From Callorhinus ursinus (taxonomy: Eukaryota > Chordata > Mammalia > Carnivora > Otariidae): a stretch of 64,000 nucleotides of DNA. A program made the translations under genes and the position numbers. A model generated the notes under the pieces. The model was not told the DNA's origin and ran no database searches. It saw only the letters and a program-made list of their open reading frames with translations. The DNA lies in NCBI RefSeq assembly GCF_003265705.1, contig NW_020313056.1, positions 8,254,188 to 8,318,187 on the forward strand, given 5' to 3'. Shown here in pieces: positions 20,395-30,785 of the stretch. Position 1 is the first letter of the stretch, and the number at the start of each line of letters is the position of its first letter.

Positions 20395-20492
20395 GGCGCA
20401 CCCTGCAGAACAGGGTCTGGGTTCGAGACCTAACCATGCCATCAACTTGCCAGGTGACTCCAGGCAAATCACTAAGCCTGGCTGGGCCATCA
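20395..20492 (+). mobile_element. MIR 5' fragment
   Basis: gggtctgggttcgagaccta then ggcaaatcactaagcctggc. The 3' half is missing and the adjacent MIR lies tail to tail with it. Confidence 0.75.
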
Positions 20493-20645
20493 GAAGGGTG
20501 TTTACTGCATGCCAGGCTCTGAGCTAAGGTTGATATGGTGTCTGGGGACATTGGTGTTATCCTTACTTCTCAGATGAAGAAAAAAAAACTCAGGGGGGAT
20601 GAAGCACTTGCCAGTTTCCTCTAGGTCAGTCAGGGAATCACCATC
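20493..20645 (-). mobile_element. MIR fragment
   Basis: gtttactgcatgccaggctc, tatccttacttctcagatga and aagcacttgccag follow the inverse MIR. Confidence 0.75.
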
Positions 20646-20689
20646 CATCCAGCCCAGGGGCCCGTCCTGATTCCTCCCCACCTCCCCTG

Positions 20690-21375
20690 AAAATATCAAA
20701 TCATCCTCAAGCACCAGCAGCTCTATCCTCAAAATATAGCCCTGTCTCTCACCAAATCCTCACTGTGGCCTTTAAGACCCTCCGTGATCTGCCCCCACCA
20801 GCTTTACAATGCCATTCTCATCCCTGACCCTCTCTGCCCCATCACACACAGCTGCATTCTCAACCACAGGGCCTTGGCACTTGCTGTGTTCCCCTCTTTA
20901 GCTGCAGGTCTAGGCCCAGGTTGAGACAAGTGAGATGCCCAGGGTGAAAAGTTTAAGGAAGCACTCACTCTTAAGTGCCAACCTGCCCTTGAACGAGACC
21001 GAGAGCAAGTGTCCCCTTACATTCTGCTCACTGGGTCACTCCCTGGCCTCACCCTCATCCAGCACTGCTTCCCAGACATGGTTCTTCTCATCCACGGGGT
21101 CTTGGCTTAAGTGACCTCCCCTGCTCAGAGAGACCTCCTTGACCATCTTAGTGAATGCTGTCCCCATTACCATCTGGCCTACTGCATTGTCTTGTTTCCT
21201 TCATGGCTCTTATCACAAAAGTGACTGTTTTGTGCCCATCTCTGTCCACTGGGTTAGAAGCTCTATTGAGGGTAGGGACTGTGTTTGCCTCCTTCTCGGA
21301 ATATCTCCCCAGTGCCCGGCACTGTGCCAGCATTCAAGAGATACTCAATATATGTGTGGGATGAATGAGCGAATG
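20690..21375 (+). mobile_element. L2 3' portion with about 95-bp insertion
   Basis: L2 order: ctcaaaatatagccctgtct, aagaccctccgtgatctgcc, agggccttggcacttgctgt; then, after a foreign stretch at about 20905-21000, agagagacctccttgaccat, agggactgtgtttgcctcc and a tail ending gatgaatgagcgaatgagc. The inserted stretch (gacaagtgagatgcccaggg) is from another repeat that I cannot name. Confidence 0.88.
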
Positions 21376-21440
21376 AGCTGGCCAGCCCTGAAGCACGATT
21401 CGAACCCAGGTTGGCCTGACTCTAAAGTCAGTCCTCCCGT
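21376..21440 (-). mobile_element. MIR head fragment
   Basis: gattcgaacccaggttggcc then tgactctaaagtcagt, the inverse tRNA-like head only. Confidence 0.7.
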
Positions 21441-21649
21441 CCGTGACTGAGAAACACGGAGTGTAGATCCAGTCGGCCAGGGGACTCTTGACTGTGGCCT
21501 GTGTCACAGCCTGTCCTGTATGTCTCAAGGACAGGCTGCCTAAGGAAACTTCGGGTGGGGAGGAGCTTGGCCAAGTGGAGGGGACTGCTCTCAGCTTCAG
21601 GCCTTCCTTCACGGGGCCAGCTGTGCCCCCCCGCCCTGCCCTGCCCTGT
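21441..21649. other. Unique sequence
   Basis: Nothing recognised. GC-rich near the right end with ccctgccctgccctgtccc. Confidence 0.45.
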
Positions 21650-22010
21650 CCCATTCTAGTTTTTATTTTTAGCGGCAAGTTTTTGGGCACGGAGAACTCT
21701 CCTTAGGAAAAGTCCAACAAGAGGATGAGGGAGGCGGTTTTGAAATCCGGTGGGAAAGTAGGTCAGGCCGGGTTGCTGGCCGGGGTCCAGACGATAAGGC
21801 CTCGGTGGAAGTTTAATAACGTGAGTGGCCGTATCCATGACATAATTCATAACTGAGAGGAAATGACAATTAAGGAGCAATTGTGCAACGCGGGACAAGC
21901 CTCCTTCGCAGCTCATAAAAGCAGAGGAGGAAGAGGCAACGCTGTCATATTCTGGGGCCACTTGGGGCTCAGCCTCTGCATCGGGGGGTTCACACCCATC
22001 TACCCTTCCC
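21650..22010. promoter_or_regulatory. Candidate conserved non-coding element
   Basis: No repeat similarity, balanced composition, with several well-formed factor motifs in 100 bases: caattaa (homeodomain core, about 21867), attgtgcaac (C/EBP-like, 21880-21889) and ataattcata. There is no meaningful ORF. The absence of repeat decay in a window where nearly all else is repeat suggests constraint, but only an alignment can show it. Confidence 0.35.
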
Positions 22011-22324
22011 TCTTTCAGGCCTCAGGGAACTGGGAGGAGACAATAAGCACATACTATGTGAGCAGATGGGCTCAGGGCTGGGGTGAGAGCCACGAAGCTG
22101 GAGTCTTGCTGTGGCTGAGAGATTCGGACACAGCTGCACCATTTTGATGTTACCTTGTCAAAATGGAGAATCGCTTTGATTATTGAATAAACTGTACAAC
22201 AGACACCCCTGATCCTTATTCCATCTCCCTCCTCCCTGCTCCAGTTACTATGGATTTTCATTTCTCCTTTATACATTCTCTATTTTTTGATCTTTCCATG
22301 AGCACTCTTTGCTTTTATAACCAG

Positions 22325-22325
<1 letters not shown>

Positions 22326-22372
<47 letters not shown>

Positions 22373-22382
22373 NNNNNNNNNN

Positions 22383-22428
<46 letters not shown>
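22326..22428. repeat. (CA)n microsatellite interrupted by assembly gap
   Basis: About 23 CA units, then ten N at 22373-22382, then about 23 more CA units. The N run is an arbitrary-size placeholder, so the true array length is not known. ORFs crossing it on either strand are artefacts of the repeat. Confidence 0.98.
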
Positions 22429-22431
<3 letters not shown>

Positions 22432-22434
22432 CAG

Positions 22435-22875
22435 GATATCCACCCGGGCATGTTTTTCCTCCTTGAACAAATCAGGTATGTGCCCACCCCAGGGCCTTTG
22501 CACTTGCTATGCCCTCTACTTAGAATGCTTTTCCCCCAAAACATCCACAGGGCTCACCTCTCAGCTCCTTCAAGTCTTTGCTCAAATGTCATATTCCCAT
22601 TGACGTCTTAGCTGACCAACCTTTTAAAAACAGCAAACCCATCTGGTGTTCTCTACCTCTCCTGTTTTATTTTTATCTGTAGCACATACTACCAATCAAC
22701 CCTCTCCATCTGCTGTTCACTTATTTTATGGTCTATTTGGTCCTCAGTATATTAGCACCACAAGCAAAGGGATTTTTATCTGTCTTGTTCGCCGCTGCAT
22801 CCCCAGAGCCAGGAACCATGCCTGGAACACTGTGGGTGCTCAGGAAATAATGGTGAATGAAGGAAGGAAGGAATG
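22435..22875 (+). mobile_element. L2 3' end, well preserved
   Basis: gatatccacccgggcatg, cagggcctttgcacttgcta, tcaagtctttgctcaaatgt, tatctgtcttgttcgccgct and aggaaccatgcctggaacac, ending with gaatgaaggaaggaagg. The CA microsatellite has grown within this L2 or at its edge. Confidence 0.92.
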
Positions 22876-22879
22876 TTCG

Positions 22880-23175
22880 CTATGATTACTGGCTTATTAA
22901 AAAGGCTGACAATGTGCTGGTTTGGTTTGGAAGGCTGCCTTAAAATGGTCCCCAGGTCAAGCCCTTCCTGGACGCTGCTGGTGGGATGAGGAGTTGAAGC
23001 AATCGGGGCTGGGTCTGTTGGCCCAGGTGTTTGCAGCTGACATTCGGTCTGAGCGCTCAGAGGGCCTTGTGAAGATTTTATCTCCTCCCTCCTCCCCGGG
23101 AGCTCTTTGGCCACTTCAGATAAGATTCTAAATGCATCGATCCGCTGACCCCGCCCATCTACGAACAGTCTCACG
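22880..23175. promoter_or_regulatory. Unique block with paired GATA sites
   Basis: Repeat-free, ending at the CA-rich stretch. It has ttatct at about 23078 and agataag at about 23119, that is two GATA cores 41 bases apart in opposite orientation. Weak candidate enhancer. Confidence 0.25.
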
Positions 23176-23179
23176 CGAC

Positions 23180-23540
23180 ACCACAAGCCTCTGTACGCAC
23201 AAGGGGTTCTATGCAGAGCACGTCACAATAGTGCACATGCACGCACACACACTCAGTGCTCCCCCACACACTCAGACACACCTGACCTGGAGGTCCAGAC
23301 CCTGCGACACACGCTCACATATGCATGCAATTATGCACACTCATTTTGTTATTCACACACGCAAACACACGCTTACATGCTCAAACGTGTTTGTACACAC
23401 AGCACACAGATACCTACTCACACCCACACCCACATGAACACACATACACGTGCTTGCTCGCCCTCTTAAAGCTGTACATTCACACTCTCACATGCGCTTA
23501 GACATGCAGCCACCCCCACCCGCATGCACACACTCTGGCG
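23180..23540. repeat. Degenerate CA-rich low-complexity tract
   Basis: Mostly alternating purine-pyrimidine on plus with ca, tg and at steps, for example tatgcatgcaattatgcaca. Too degenerate to define a unit. It fits an old CA microsatellite that has decayed. Confidence 0.75.
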
Positions 23541-24079
23541 TCCCACCCCCCGCCCCCCACCAGCATCCGCAGCCGTGTTCCCAGCCCTTCCTGAAGGTGG
23601 AGCCCTGGGGAGCCAATCCTCAGCTGTATTTTGAGAAGTGGGACAGACCGCTGGCCCTGACCCCAGTCCACCTTGGATCTCCCCATGCTGACCCCGCACT
23701 GCCAGGAAGCCACCCAGCGTGGGCAGACCGGGTTGGGGCCAGCTCCGTAAGCAGCGGGTGTGTGATGCCCACATCAGCCCTGACTGTGCCGCCTCGGGGC
23801 ACGTCTGCCTGGCTCATCTGTGCCCAGGGCACCCGCCCACTTCCTCCCCATCAGAGGACAGGCTGGTCCTGCTGACATCAGGCGGTTTCTGGGCCTGCCT
23901 GGCACCCAAAACAGAGGAAGGAAGCAATCTTCCCCAGCCGCGGGGGCCAACTGGAGGAGCCCGGGGCGTGCGCGGTGCCCTGGGCCCCGCTGTGGCCGGG
24001 CTGCCCGCCCCTCGGTTTGGAGGACGGGGCTCTCTGAATTAGCCCCCAGAGGTTGCGAGCACCTCCCCCTGGCGTCCGT
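23541..24079. other. Unique GC-rich sequence
   Basis: Very C/G rich with overlapping ORFs of 100-141 codons in several frames. No splice-flanked exon or repeat recognised. CpG frequency is raised around 23930-24060 but not over an island length. Confidence 0.45.
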
Positions 24080-24255
24080 GAGAACAGCGACAACAGTGAC
24101 TGATACTCATGGAGCTCTTCCCGTGTGTCAACCACCGCTCCGACTCCCCGTGGCCTATCTCATTAAACGCCCACCAGAGCCCTACTGGTGCTCGCAGCAC
24201 CCCAGCTTACACAGAAACGAGGCATAGAGAGGAGTGGGGACTGGCCGCGGGGAAG
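24080..24255 (-). mobile_element. MIR SINE
   Basis: gactgatactcatggagctc, cctatctcattaaacgccca and acacagaaacgaggcataga. Diverged. Confidence 0.68.
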
Positions 24256-24359
24256 GATCTGATCCCCCACTCTCCATCACCCGCATCCCCCGCCCCGGCT
24301 TGCACGTGTGCTATTTCTTTGGTTTGCTTGCTTGTTTTTGTGAGCCTCCAATACCCATG

Positions 24360-24535
24360 GCCTTGCACGGTGCATCTGTCTGAATCTCGGCAACGATCTC
24401 ACGAGCTGGGCACCAGTATTAGCCCCATTTAAGAGAAGAGGAAACTGAGGCTTAAGTGACCCTACTGGGGCGGACAGCAAGGAAGGGGCAGAGCCGGGTT
24501 TGTCTCTGGGTCTGAGGGCTCTCTCTGTGATGTCA
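24360..24535 (-). mobile_element. MIR SINE
   Basis: tattagccccatttaagaga, aggaaactgaggcttaagtg, then ggggcagagccgggtttgtc, the inverse MIR core and head. Confidence 0.82.
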
Positions 24536-24607
24536 GGTCATCCCTCTACCAGGACGGGGGAGGGGAATGGGGGCTGACGGGGGCCTCGGTGGCCATAGAA
24601 CGTCAGA

Positions 24608-24628
24608 GAAATAATAATAATAATACAT
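24608..24628. repeat. (AAT)n short microsatellite
   Basis: Five to six AAT units at the left edge of an inverted L1 3' end, that is at the position of the L1 tail. Confidence 0.85.
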
Positions 24629-25025
24629 TTAGGACGACACCACTTTTGTTACTTTTTAAAATAGTGGGAAATAACGAACCTGCCCTAAAATCCATAGACA
24701 TTTATGGGTTCCAGTCAATGAGTTCTGACAGATGCACTCGAGACTCAACCCCCTAAAACAAGATACAAACACTGCTACAACGAGGCTTCCCCAGGCTCCT
24801 TCCCAGGCGACGCTCGTCACCCATAGCCCCAGGTCACCACCAATCCGTGCGCCGCCAGCCCTGGGGTATGTGGGGCGGGTTCTGTCTCATCCAGAGTTTC
24901 AGAGTGAACCATGCGGTGTGTGCTCTTTGTATCTGGCATCTTCCAAGCAACATGACACCTGCAAGGCTCCCCCCTCTGCTGCAAGGATCCACAGTTAGTG
25001 TCCTTTATGGCTGAGTGGCGTCCCC
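24629..25025 (-). mobile_element. Old L1 3' UTR fragment
   Basis: cagtcaatgagttctgacag, tcccaggcgacgctcgtcac, atgcggtgtgtgctctttgt, tggcatcttccaagcaacat and atggctgagtgg give the inverse of an L1M-type 3' end in order. Confidence 0.82.
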
Positions 25026-25084
25026 CCCAGGAGAGCCCTCCCTGGCTTGCTTATCCAGCCTGCAGGGGAGGGCGTCTGGGTTTC

Positions 25085-25295
25085 TGACTGTTGCGAACAT
25101 CCATGCACACTGAGCACCTACTTTGGGCCAATTGCGGTCCCGACCCAATGTCCTCTGCAGACACCGTGTCTGGTAATCTCCACGCGAGGTAGATGCCACT
25201 GTCTGCACTTGGGGGCAGGAGGAAACATGGGCTCAGGGCAAGAAACCCAAAGACACACAGCTCACTGCGGCCAGGGTGGGATAGGAACACCGGGC
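25085..25295 (-). mobile_element. MIR SINE
   Basis: cactgagcacctactttggg, aggaggaaacatgggctcag and aaagacacacagctcactgc. Confidence 0.75.
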
Positions 25296-25369
25296 AAGGG
25301 GCAGAAGGTGACAGGCAGGCAACCCCTGGGAACGCATGTTTAGTGGAAAGTGAGCTGGAGCAACCACAG

Positions 25370-25595
25370 GGATATCAGCAGACTGCCTTTATTAGGCACC
25401 CACTATGTTTCTGGGCATGGATCCACCCATTCAGTCCTCCCAACAGCCTCTGTTATCCTGTATCTCCACTGGAGAAACTAAGGCACAAGGAGGATGAGTC
25501 ATAGCTCCAGGGTCACATAGCTACTGAGGAGCGGAGCTCAATCACTCAGGCGATCGAGTCCTTTAACCAGAAGGCTATGCGGCCACAGTAGTCCT
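25370..25595 (-). mobile_element. MIR SINE, near full length
   Basis: ttaggcacccactatgtttc, ggagaaactaaggcacaagg, tccagggtcacatagctact and gagtcctttaaccagaaggc. Complete inverse order from tail to head. Confidence 0.88.
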
Positions 25596-25739
25596 CCTAT
25601 TTGGTGAGTGCCCCTAGTGGGGCTGGCTCAGGTCCTGGGCTACCCCGGAGGCATTTCCACTCACAATTACCTCCCCTCCTGTCGGGGATCTCCCCCGGAC
25701 CGGGAAGTTCAGGATCCAAGGGCCTGGTGCTGGGAGTGC

Positions 25740-26045
25740 AAGCAGAAAGGTTGAAGGTCAAGAGCAGGACTCTAAAGTTTATTTATTTTTTTTAGTAATC
25801 TCTACACCTAGTGTGGGGCTTGAACCTACGACCCTGAGATCAAGAGTCACATGTTCCGACTGAGCCAGCCAGGCGCCCCAAGAGCAAGACTCTAAATAAT
25901 AGCCTCTGAATCGGGCTGTGCCATTCGCTGGCTGTGTGACCTTTGATCAGTCACTTAACCTCTCTGAGCTTCCTTTCCTTATCTGTAAAATCAAAGATGA
26001 TAGCGATGATGACCTCAGGAGGATGCAGTGAGTACAGCATGGTAT
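25740..26045 (+). mobile_element. MIR split by the SINE
   Basis: Left part ends at the duplication. The right part resumes with ctctaaataatagcctctga, gctgtgtgacctttgatcag and ttatctgtaaaatcaaagat. Its tail meets a minus-strand MIR. Confidence 0.82.
25761..25896 (-). mobile_element. Truncated CAN-SINE, older subtype, inserted in a MIR
   Basis: The element is about 103 bp (25777-25879): T-rich tail, gtaatctctacacctagtgt, then the head ending gccaggcgcccc. It lacks the (GA)n-rich middle of longer copies. The 16-bp target-site duplication agagcaggactctaaa / agagcaagactctaaa has one mismatch. The target is the head of a plus-strand MIR. Confidence 0.94.
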
Positions 26046-26140
26046 TATTAGAGCTGACATTTACCTACATTTTCCTCCACAGTAGCCTTGCAAAGCACAC
26101 GCTGTTTAATCCCCATTTTACAGATGAAAGACACTGTGTC
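26046..26140 (-). mobile_element. MIR 3' fragment
   Basis: ttagagctgacatttaccta, then aatccccattttacagatga and a stop. Only the tail and core remain. Confidence 0.75.
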
Positions 26141-26249
26141 TCTAAATATCGTCCCCATGGCAAAAATCTCCACACATACATCTTCTGCCAGGATGTCTCA
26201 CCTGAACTCAGGCTTGAATATCCAGCTGCCACTCAACATGCCTAATCAA

Positions 26250-27110
26250 CAACTCAGACATCCAGGTAAGAAATAGAACTTCTTTCCCTCCCACACGACC
26301 CCGCCCTTCCTGCAGCCTTCTTGGCTCTGGAAAACGCCACCTCTATCTTTCTGGGGGCTCGGGCCAAACCCTTGAGTGTCCTCACTGACTTCTCTGTGTC
26401 TCTAACCCCCAAACCCCCTTCATCCCAACCATCAGTCTTCAGGAGGCAGCCCCACCCGGGCGTGAGTCACCCAGTGCTTACGTGGATTATGACATTGCCT
26501 TCCAAACTATCTCCCCCATTCTGCCATTTCTCCCTAACCAAAGGAAGTCAGATCGTGTCTCTTCTCTGTTCAACACCCTCCTGGGGCTCCCAGAGTGTTA
26601 CCCAGAGTAAAAGACAAGGTCCTGACAGTGGTCCGTAGGTCCTGCCTGGTCGGCCCCCACCTTGACTCTCTGACCACTCCCCTCCAGCCACACTGGCCAG
26701 CTCCCTACCCCTGGAACTTACCAGGCAGGCTGCAGCCCCAGGGCCTTTGTACTTGCTATTCCTTTTGCCTGAGACTCTCTTCCCAAGAGATAACAACACG
26801 GCTCCTCTCTCACTTCCTTCGGGTCTTCACTCAGATGTGAATGTATCCAGGAGCTTCCCTGACAACCCCATTGCAATGAATAAGCCCCTTTCACCAGCAC
26901 TCCTTGCCCCCCTTTCTCTCCAGGGCATCCATCACCAACTGACATGTGGAATTTTAAGTTTTGTTAATATCATCATCATGACCAGTTTTGAATGTCTCTG
27001 CCCACTGTGCTGTACAAGGGTGGGATTGCTCTGGAATGTCCATGGCAGCACCCTCAGCACCTCCATGTCTGGTTCGAAGAGCCTGCTCAATAAATATTTG
27101 TCAGATGCAC
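26250..27110 (+). mobile_element. Long L2 3' portion, about 860 bp
   Basis: Consensus order: aggaagtcagatcgtgtctc, tccagccacactggccagct, cagggcctttgtacttgcta, ttcgggtcttcactcagatg, then gagcctgctcaataaatatt and tgtcagatgcacg. Upstream of 26540 it is more diverged and frame-shifted. The end tail is well kept. Confidence 0.92.
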
Positions 27111-27124
27111 GAAGGGGGATCAGA

Positions 27125-27215
27125 AGGGGTTAACTGACCTCCCAGGCCATCAGGTTAGGACATGTTATAGCCAGGATTGAACCCGGGGTCCATGTCCCAA
27201 ACTGTGTCCTTAATC
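27125..27215 (-). mobile_element. MIR head fragment
   Basis: tatagccaggattgaacccg then gtcccaaactgtgtcctta, the inverse MIR head. Confidence 0.55.
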
Positions 27216-27929
27216 TCCCAAGGCCTGGTTCCCAAGTCAGCACCCCAGAGATGCTGGGTGGCCGTCAGTGCCATGATTTTTAGGGCGATGTGCCCATCCT
27301 TCCCCACCCACAAGGGAAGACTAGGGTGCAAAAGGGAGTGGTCAGGCTGACTGTGGCCTCCAGCCAGTAGGAGGTGACTCATCAACCCCATGATGACAGG
27401 TGACATTCCATCCTCTTCCCTAGGGGACTTTGGCCCGAGATAAAGGGAGCCCTGCTTCTGGGAAGCAGGAGGACAAACTGGTGGGAGAGGTGGCTGGGCC
27501 GCTGCTTGGGGGATGGCAGGCCTCAGCCGGGGGGGCCACAGGGTCCAGTGATGAAGTGGGGACAGCCCAGGTTAGATTGGCCAGCTGGATTCCCGAGCCT
27601 CCCTTCCAAGGTCAGAGATGTGGAGTCCTCTTACCAGGAAAATGGAGCGAAATTTCCCCTGTGAAGTCAGCACCCCAGCCTCTACGTCAGGCACCCAGGG
27701 GGAAAGCGTCTTGGCGACCTTCCATTTACCCCCAGCATTTTTGCATGGGTCAGAAGGACTTGAGCCAGTCGGCACACACATCTTGAAAAGGAATTTCAAG
27801 GGGCCCCAGACTCTAGCCAGATAGGCTATATTTGATATAGATCTTAGTTTTTAAAAATCCTAACCATACCAATAATACTTGAATGCAGTTCGTTGCAAAA
27901 AAACGCAAGCAACACACTTCCTACTATAG
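27216..27929. other. Unique sequence
   Basis: No repeat recognised. The longest plus-strand ORF (118 codons, 27430-27786) has no supporting features. Confidence 0.4.
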
Positions 27930-28410
27930 GTTTCCTGCCTCCCCAGGATTGCCTTTGGCCTCAAGTAACAAATAACAGTGGTTTTGCCAGCAGGAGATTC
28001 CATGTTTCTTGTCTGAAAGGAATTCCAGAGGTGGATTCATTTAGGGACATCATCAATGAGCAGCTTCCCAGTCTCCCACGTTGATACATGACTTTCAAGC
28101 CCGTAGCTCAAGTGGGCTGCTTCCCTGTCTGGCATTGTCCACTCAGCCCAGGCAAGAGGACAGGGAAGGGGCGCAGGGCGTGCCAACCGAGTCCCCGCTT
28201 TGATCAAGACATGGTAGCTTTTCCAAAGCTTCACGTGGTAAATTTCCAGTCACTTCTCATTGACCAGAATCAGGTCACGTGGCTACCCCCTTGTACTCGC
28301 GTGCCTGCAAGAGGAGTTGGGGAGCTGATTCGTTTGCTTGAACCCATTGCCATCCCCTTCAGAATCAGGGTCCTATTAGGGAGAAAACGGGGTGGTGGAT
28401 GATGGGCAAG
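27930..28410 (-). mobile_element. LTR-like repeat, family X (copy 2)
   Basis: Plus reads the inverse: ggcctcaagtaacaaataac, tcaatgagcagcttcccagt, ttctcattgaccagaatcag, then gtcacgtggctacc. Strongly diverged in the middle. Confidence 0.5.
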
Positions 28411-28449
28411 CACCATTGGATCTGCCTCGGATTTGTTCTGTGTTAACTG

Positions 28450-29330
28450 CATGGGGACAGGCTATAAATGTGGTTTGTACCTTGCTTTTTTTTTCACCTA
28501 ACAATAGGCGTTTAGAGATTTACCTTATCCTAACGTTGATCTGCTGTGTAGTATTCCATGGGATGGATGTACCACAGTTGATTTACCTAATCCCATGTTC
28601 ATGGAAATTTAGCTTTTCCCCCCAAAATGTTCACCATTCTAAGCAATGCCTCAGTGGATGTTGGCCTCATGCAGCACTCTTGATGCCCAGATGCGTTGTT
28701 ACAAAACTAGAACGCTCAGGTAGAGAAGCGTGTCCATTTAAAATCCTGGAAGTGTTCCCAAATCAACACCAGGGTTTTGCCAGTTTATACTCCCTTTGAC
28801 TGTGTACTGAGAGGACCTGCTTCCTGCACACTCACCAGCCAGGATATTGTCACTAAGATTCTTTTTTTCCCACTGAGATGGGGGTAAAAAAATCATTCTT
28901 GTCACAATTTGCATTTCCATGATTAGTATGGAGGTACTATCTGATTATCATATTATGTACTTATCATATTATCATTTATGTATTGGTTATCTGTATTTTC
29001 TGATGTATTAATTTGCCTTTTTTTTTTTTTGAGAGAGAGAGAGAGAGGGAGCAGGGGGAGGATCAGAGGAGGAGGGAGAGAGAGAATCTTAAGCAGCCTC
29101 CACACTGAGCGCGGAGTCCTACATGGGGCTTGATCCCACGACCCTGAGATCATGACCTGAGCCGAAATCAAGAGTCGGATGCTTAACCGACTGAGCCACC
29201 CAGATGCTCTTTCTGTTAATTTGCCTTTTTAAATCATCTGGTCATTGTTTTCTATTGAGCTGTTGTTTTCCTTCCTCATAGGCATGAGACCTTTTTTAGT
29301 CTAGCTATATAAATCCTTTTTTCAAAAAAT
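28450..29330 (-). mobile_element. Old L1 (L1M-type) 3' end, split by a SINE
   Basis: Inverse L1 landmarks: tgctgtgtagtattccatgg, gatggatgtaccacagttga, gttcaccattctaagcaatg, cacactcaccagccaggata and tggtcattgttttctattga. No coding frame. A CAN-SINE sits at 29021-29215. Confidence 0.85.
29008..29229 (-). mobile_element. CAN-SINE inside the L1
   Basis: The element runs from the T tract through (GA)n to gccacccagatgct. The head end gatgct replaces gcgccc, so it has several CpG-decay mutations. The target ttaatttgccttt is repeated intact at both ends (29008 and 29216). Confidence 0.96.
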
Positions 29331-29384
29331 CAACTTTATTCAGGTATAGTTTATGTACAATAAACTGCATCCGTTTAAGGCAGG
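29325..29384 (-). mobile_element. L1 tail fragment
   Basis: aatcaactttattcaggtat then agtttatgtacaataaactg resemble the inverted 3' end of an old L1, distinct from the one before it. Confidence 0.55.
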
Positions 29385-29595
29385 GTTTCTCAGTCTTGGC
29401 ACAATGGACATTTTGGGTTTGATACTATTTTGGGGGCCTGCTGTGCATCATGGGATACTGTCAGCATCCTTGGCTTCTACCCCTAGGTGCCATTAGCATG
29501 CCCCCTGCCCGTCATGACAACCACAAACGTTTCAGGACGTTGGTAAATCCCTCCTGGGGGGCAAAGTCATCCTTGGTTGGAAGCTCTCATTTCAA
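29385..29595 (-). mobile_element. MER5A (hAT-Charlie non-autonomous transposon)
   Basis: gtttctcagtcttggcacaa, tgctgtgcatcatgggatac, ttctacccctaggtgccatt, gacaaccacaaacgtttcag and ggggggcaaagtcatccttg follow the full MER5A in reverse. Near full length. Confidence 0.93.
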
Positions 29596-29689
29596 GTGCA
29601 CAGCTGTTGAGCTCTGAGAGATGTGTGCCCCCAAGAACCTACTACTACCTTCAGGAACTTCATATTTAGGTAGCAAATATGTCCCTCAG

Positions 29690-29895
29690 CCCGAGGCTTG
29701 GCTTCAAATCCAAGACCTGCCCCTTCCTATTGGAATGACCCCAGTAGCGTTGCTACGTGACTCTGAAACCTCAGTTTCCCCAGCTGTGAAATGGGGATGA
29801 TAATTCTGACCAGGCAGTGATTTGTGATAGTTGAAGGACCAATGCTGTGGCTGACACGTAGGAGCTGCTCAAAAATGCTAATTCCCCTGTCCTTC
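29690..29895 (+). mobile_element. MIR SINE
   Basis: ttggcttcaaatccaagacc, aacctcagtttccccagctg, tgaaatggggatgataattc and gtaggagctgctcaaaaatg. Confidence 0.85.
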
Positions 29896-29904
29896 TGCAC
29901 TAAG

Positions 29905-30455
29905 TACGTATTCATTTAGTCAGTGCATACTCCCTGAGCACCTGCTATGCGCCAGGCCCTTTGCTAGACTCTGGACACAGTGGAGACCAAGACAGCCAGG
30001 GTCTCTGTGCTCAGCTCGGGGAGAGAGACAGTAAATGAGCAAACAAAGGATGCGTGAGAGCGATGTTTGTAAAATGGTCTTATGATGCTGCTGATCGGTG
30101 CCAAGCCATCAGTCAGATGATGCAGTGATGCAGCTGCCTGGGTGAGCCGTGGCTTTTTGGGGAGAGCGAGAGGAGGAGCTGGAGCAGCAAGGAAGGGCGA
30201 TCTGGGCAGAGGGAACAGCAGCATGAAGGTAGTGAACCTGGAACCAGCCGGACACATCTGAGAAGAGCAGTGGTGGCCGGGACAGAGCCATCATGGGGAG
30301 GAACAGAGGTGAGACCCAAGGTCAGAGAGGTAAAGAGGTGGGGGCAGAACATGCAGGGCCTTGGCTACTGCGGATGAGAGTTCTGGGTTATTCTAACATG
30401 CATTGAGAAGCCACTGCACAGCTGTTAGCTGGGGAGAGACGCGAGTCCCTCATTC
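29905..30455 (-). mobile_element. L2 3' portion
   Basis: Inverse tail tatgcgccaggccctttgct, ggggagagagacagtaaatg, gcagagggaacagcagcatg, gcagaacatgcagggccttg, ending with tgagaagccactgcacagct. About 550 bp. Confidence 0.88.
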
Positions 30456-30654
30456 ACCAAACGTTGAGCTCTCGCTCTGCCTCCTTACCCTGGAGGAGAC
30501 ACATGGGATCATGGTGTGCCAGTTCTCCAGGCCTCTGCCTGGATCTCCTCAATAGTACCTTATGAAGGACACAAATAACCAGCTTTTCTCTAGAGGGACC
30601 CAAGGCCTCAAAGCCCCATTTCCCATCCATGTCTTACACCAACCCTGAAAAGCC

Positions 30655-30785
30655 ACTCGGGGCTATGGGTGCCTATTTGGCAGATAGGAAAGCTGAGGTG
30701 AAGCTACACAGAGGGGAAGCACCAAGATGGGCCTTGAACCCAAGGCTCTTGCTGCTAAACCTGCTTCTCCTTAATCCCTCGAAGC
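30655..30785 (-). mobile_element. MIR fragment
   Basis: ttggcagataggaaagctga then gggccttgaacccaaggctc. Confidence 0.7.

Noticed and set aside
22250..22603. ORFs with His-Thr or Val-Cys repeats across the N gap
   Set aside because: They are translations of the CA array, and the frame across ten N is undefined.
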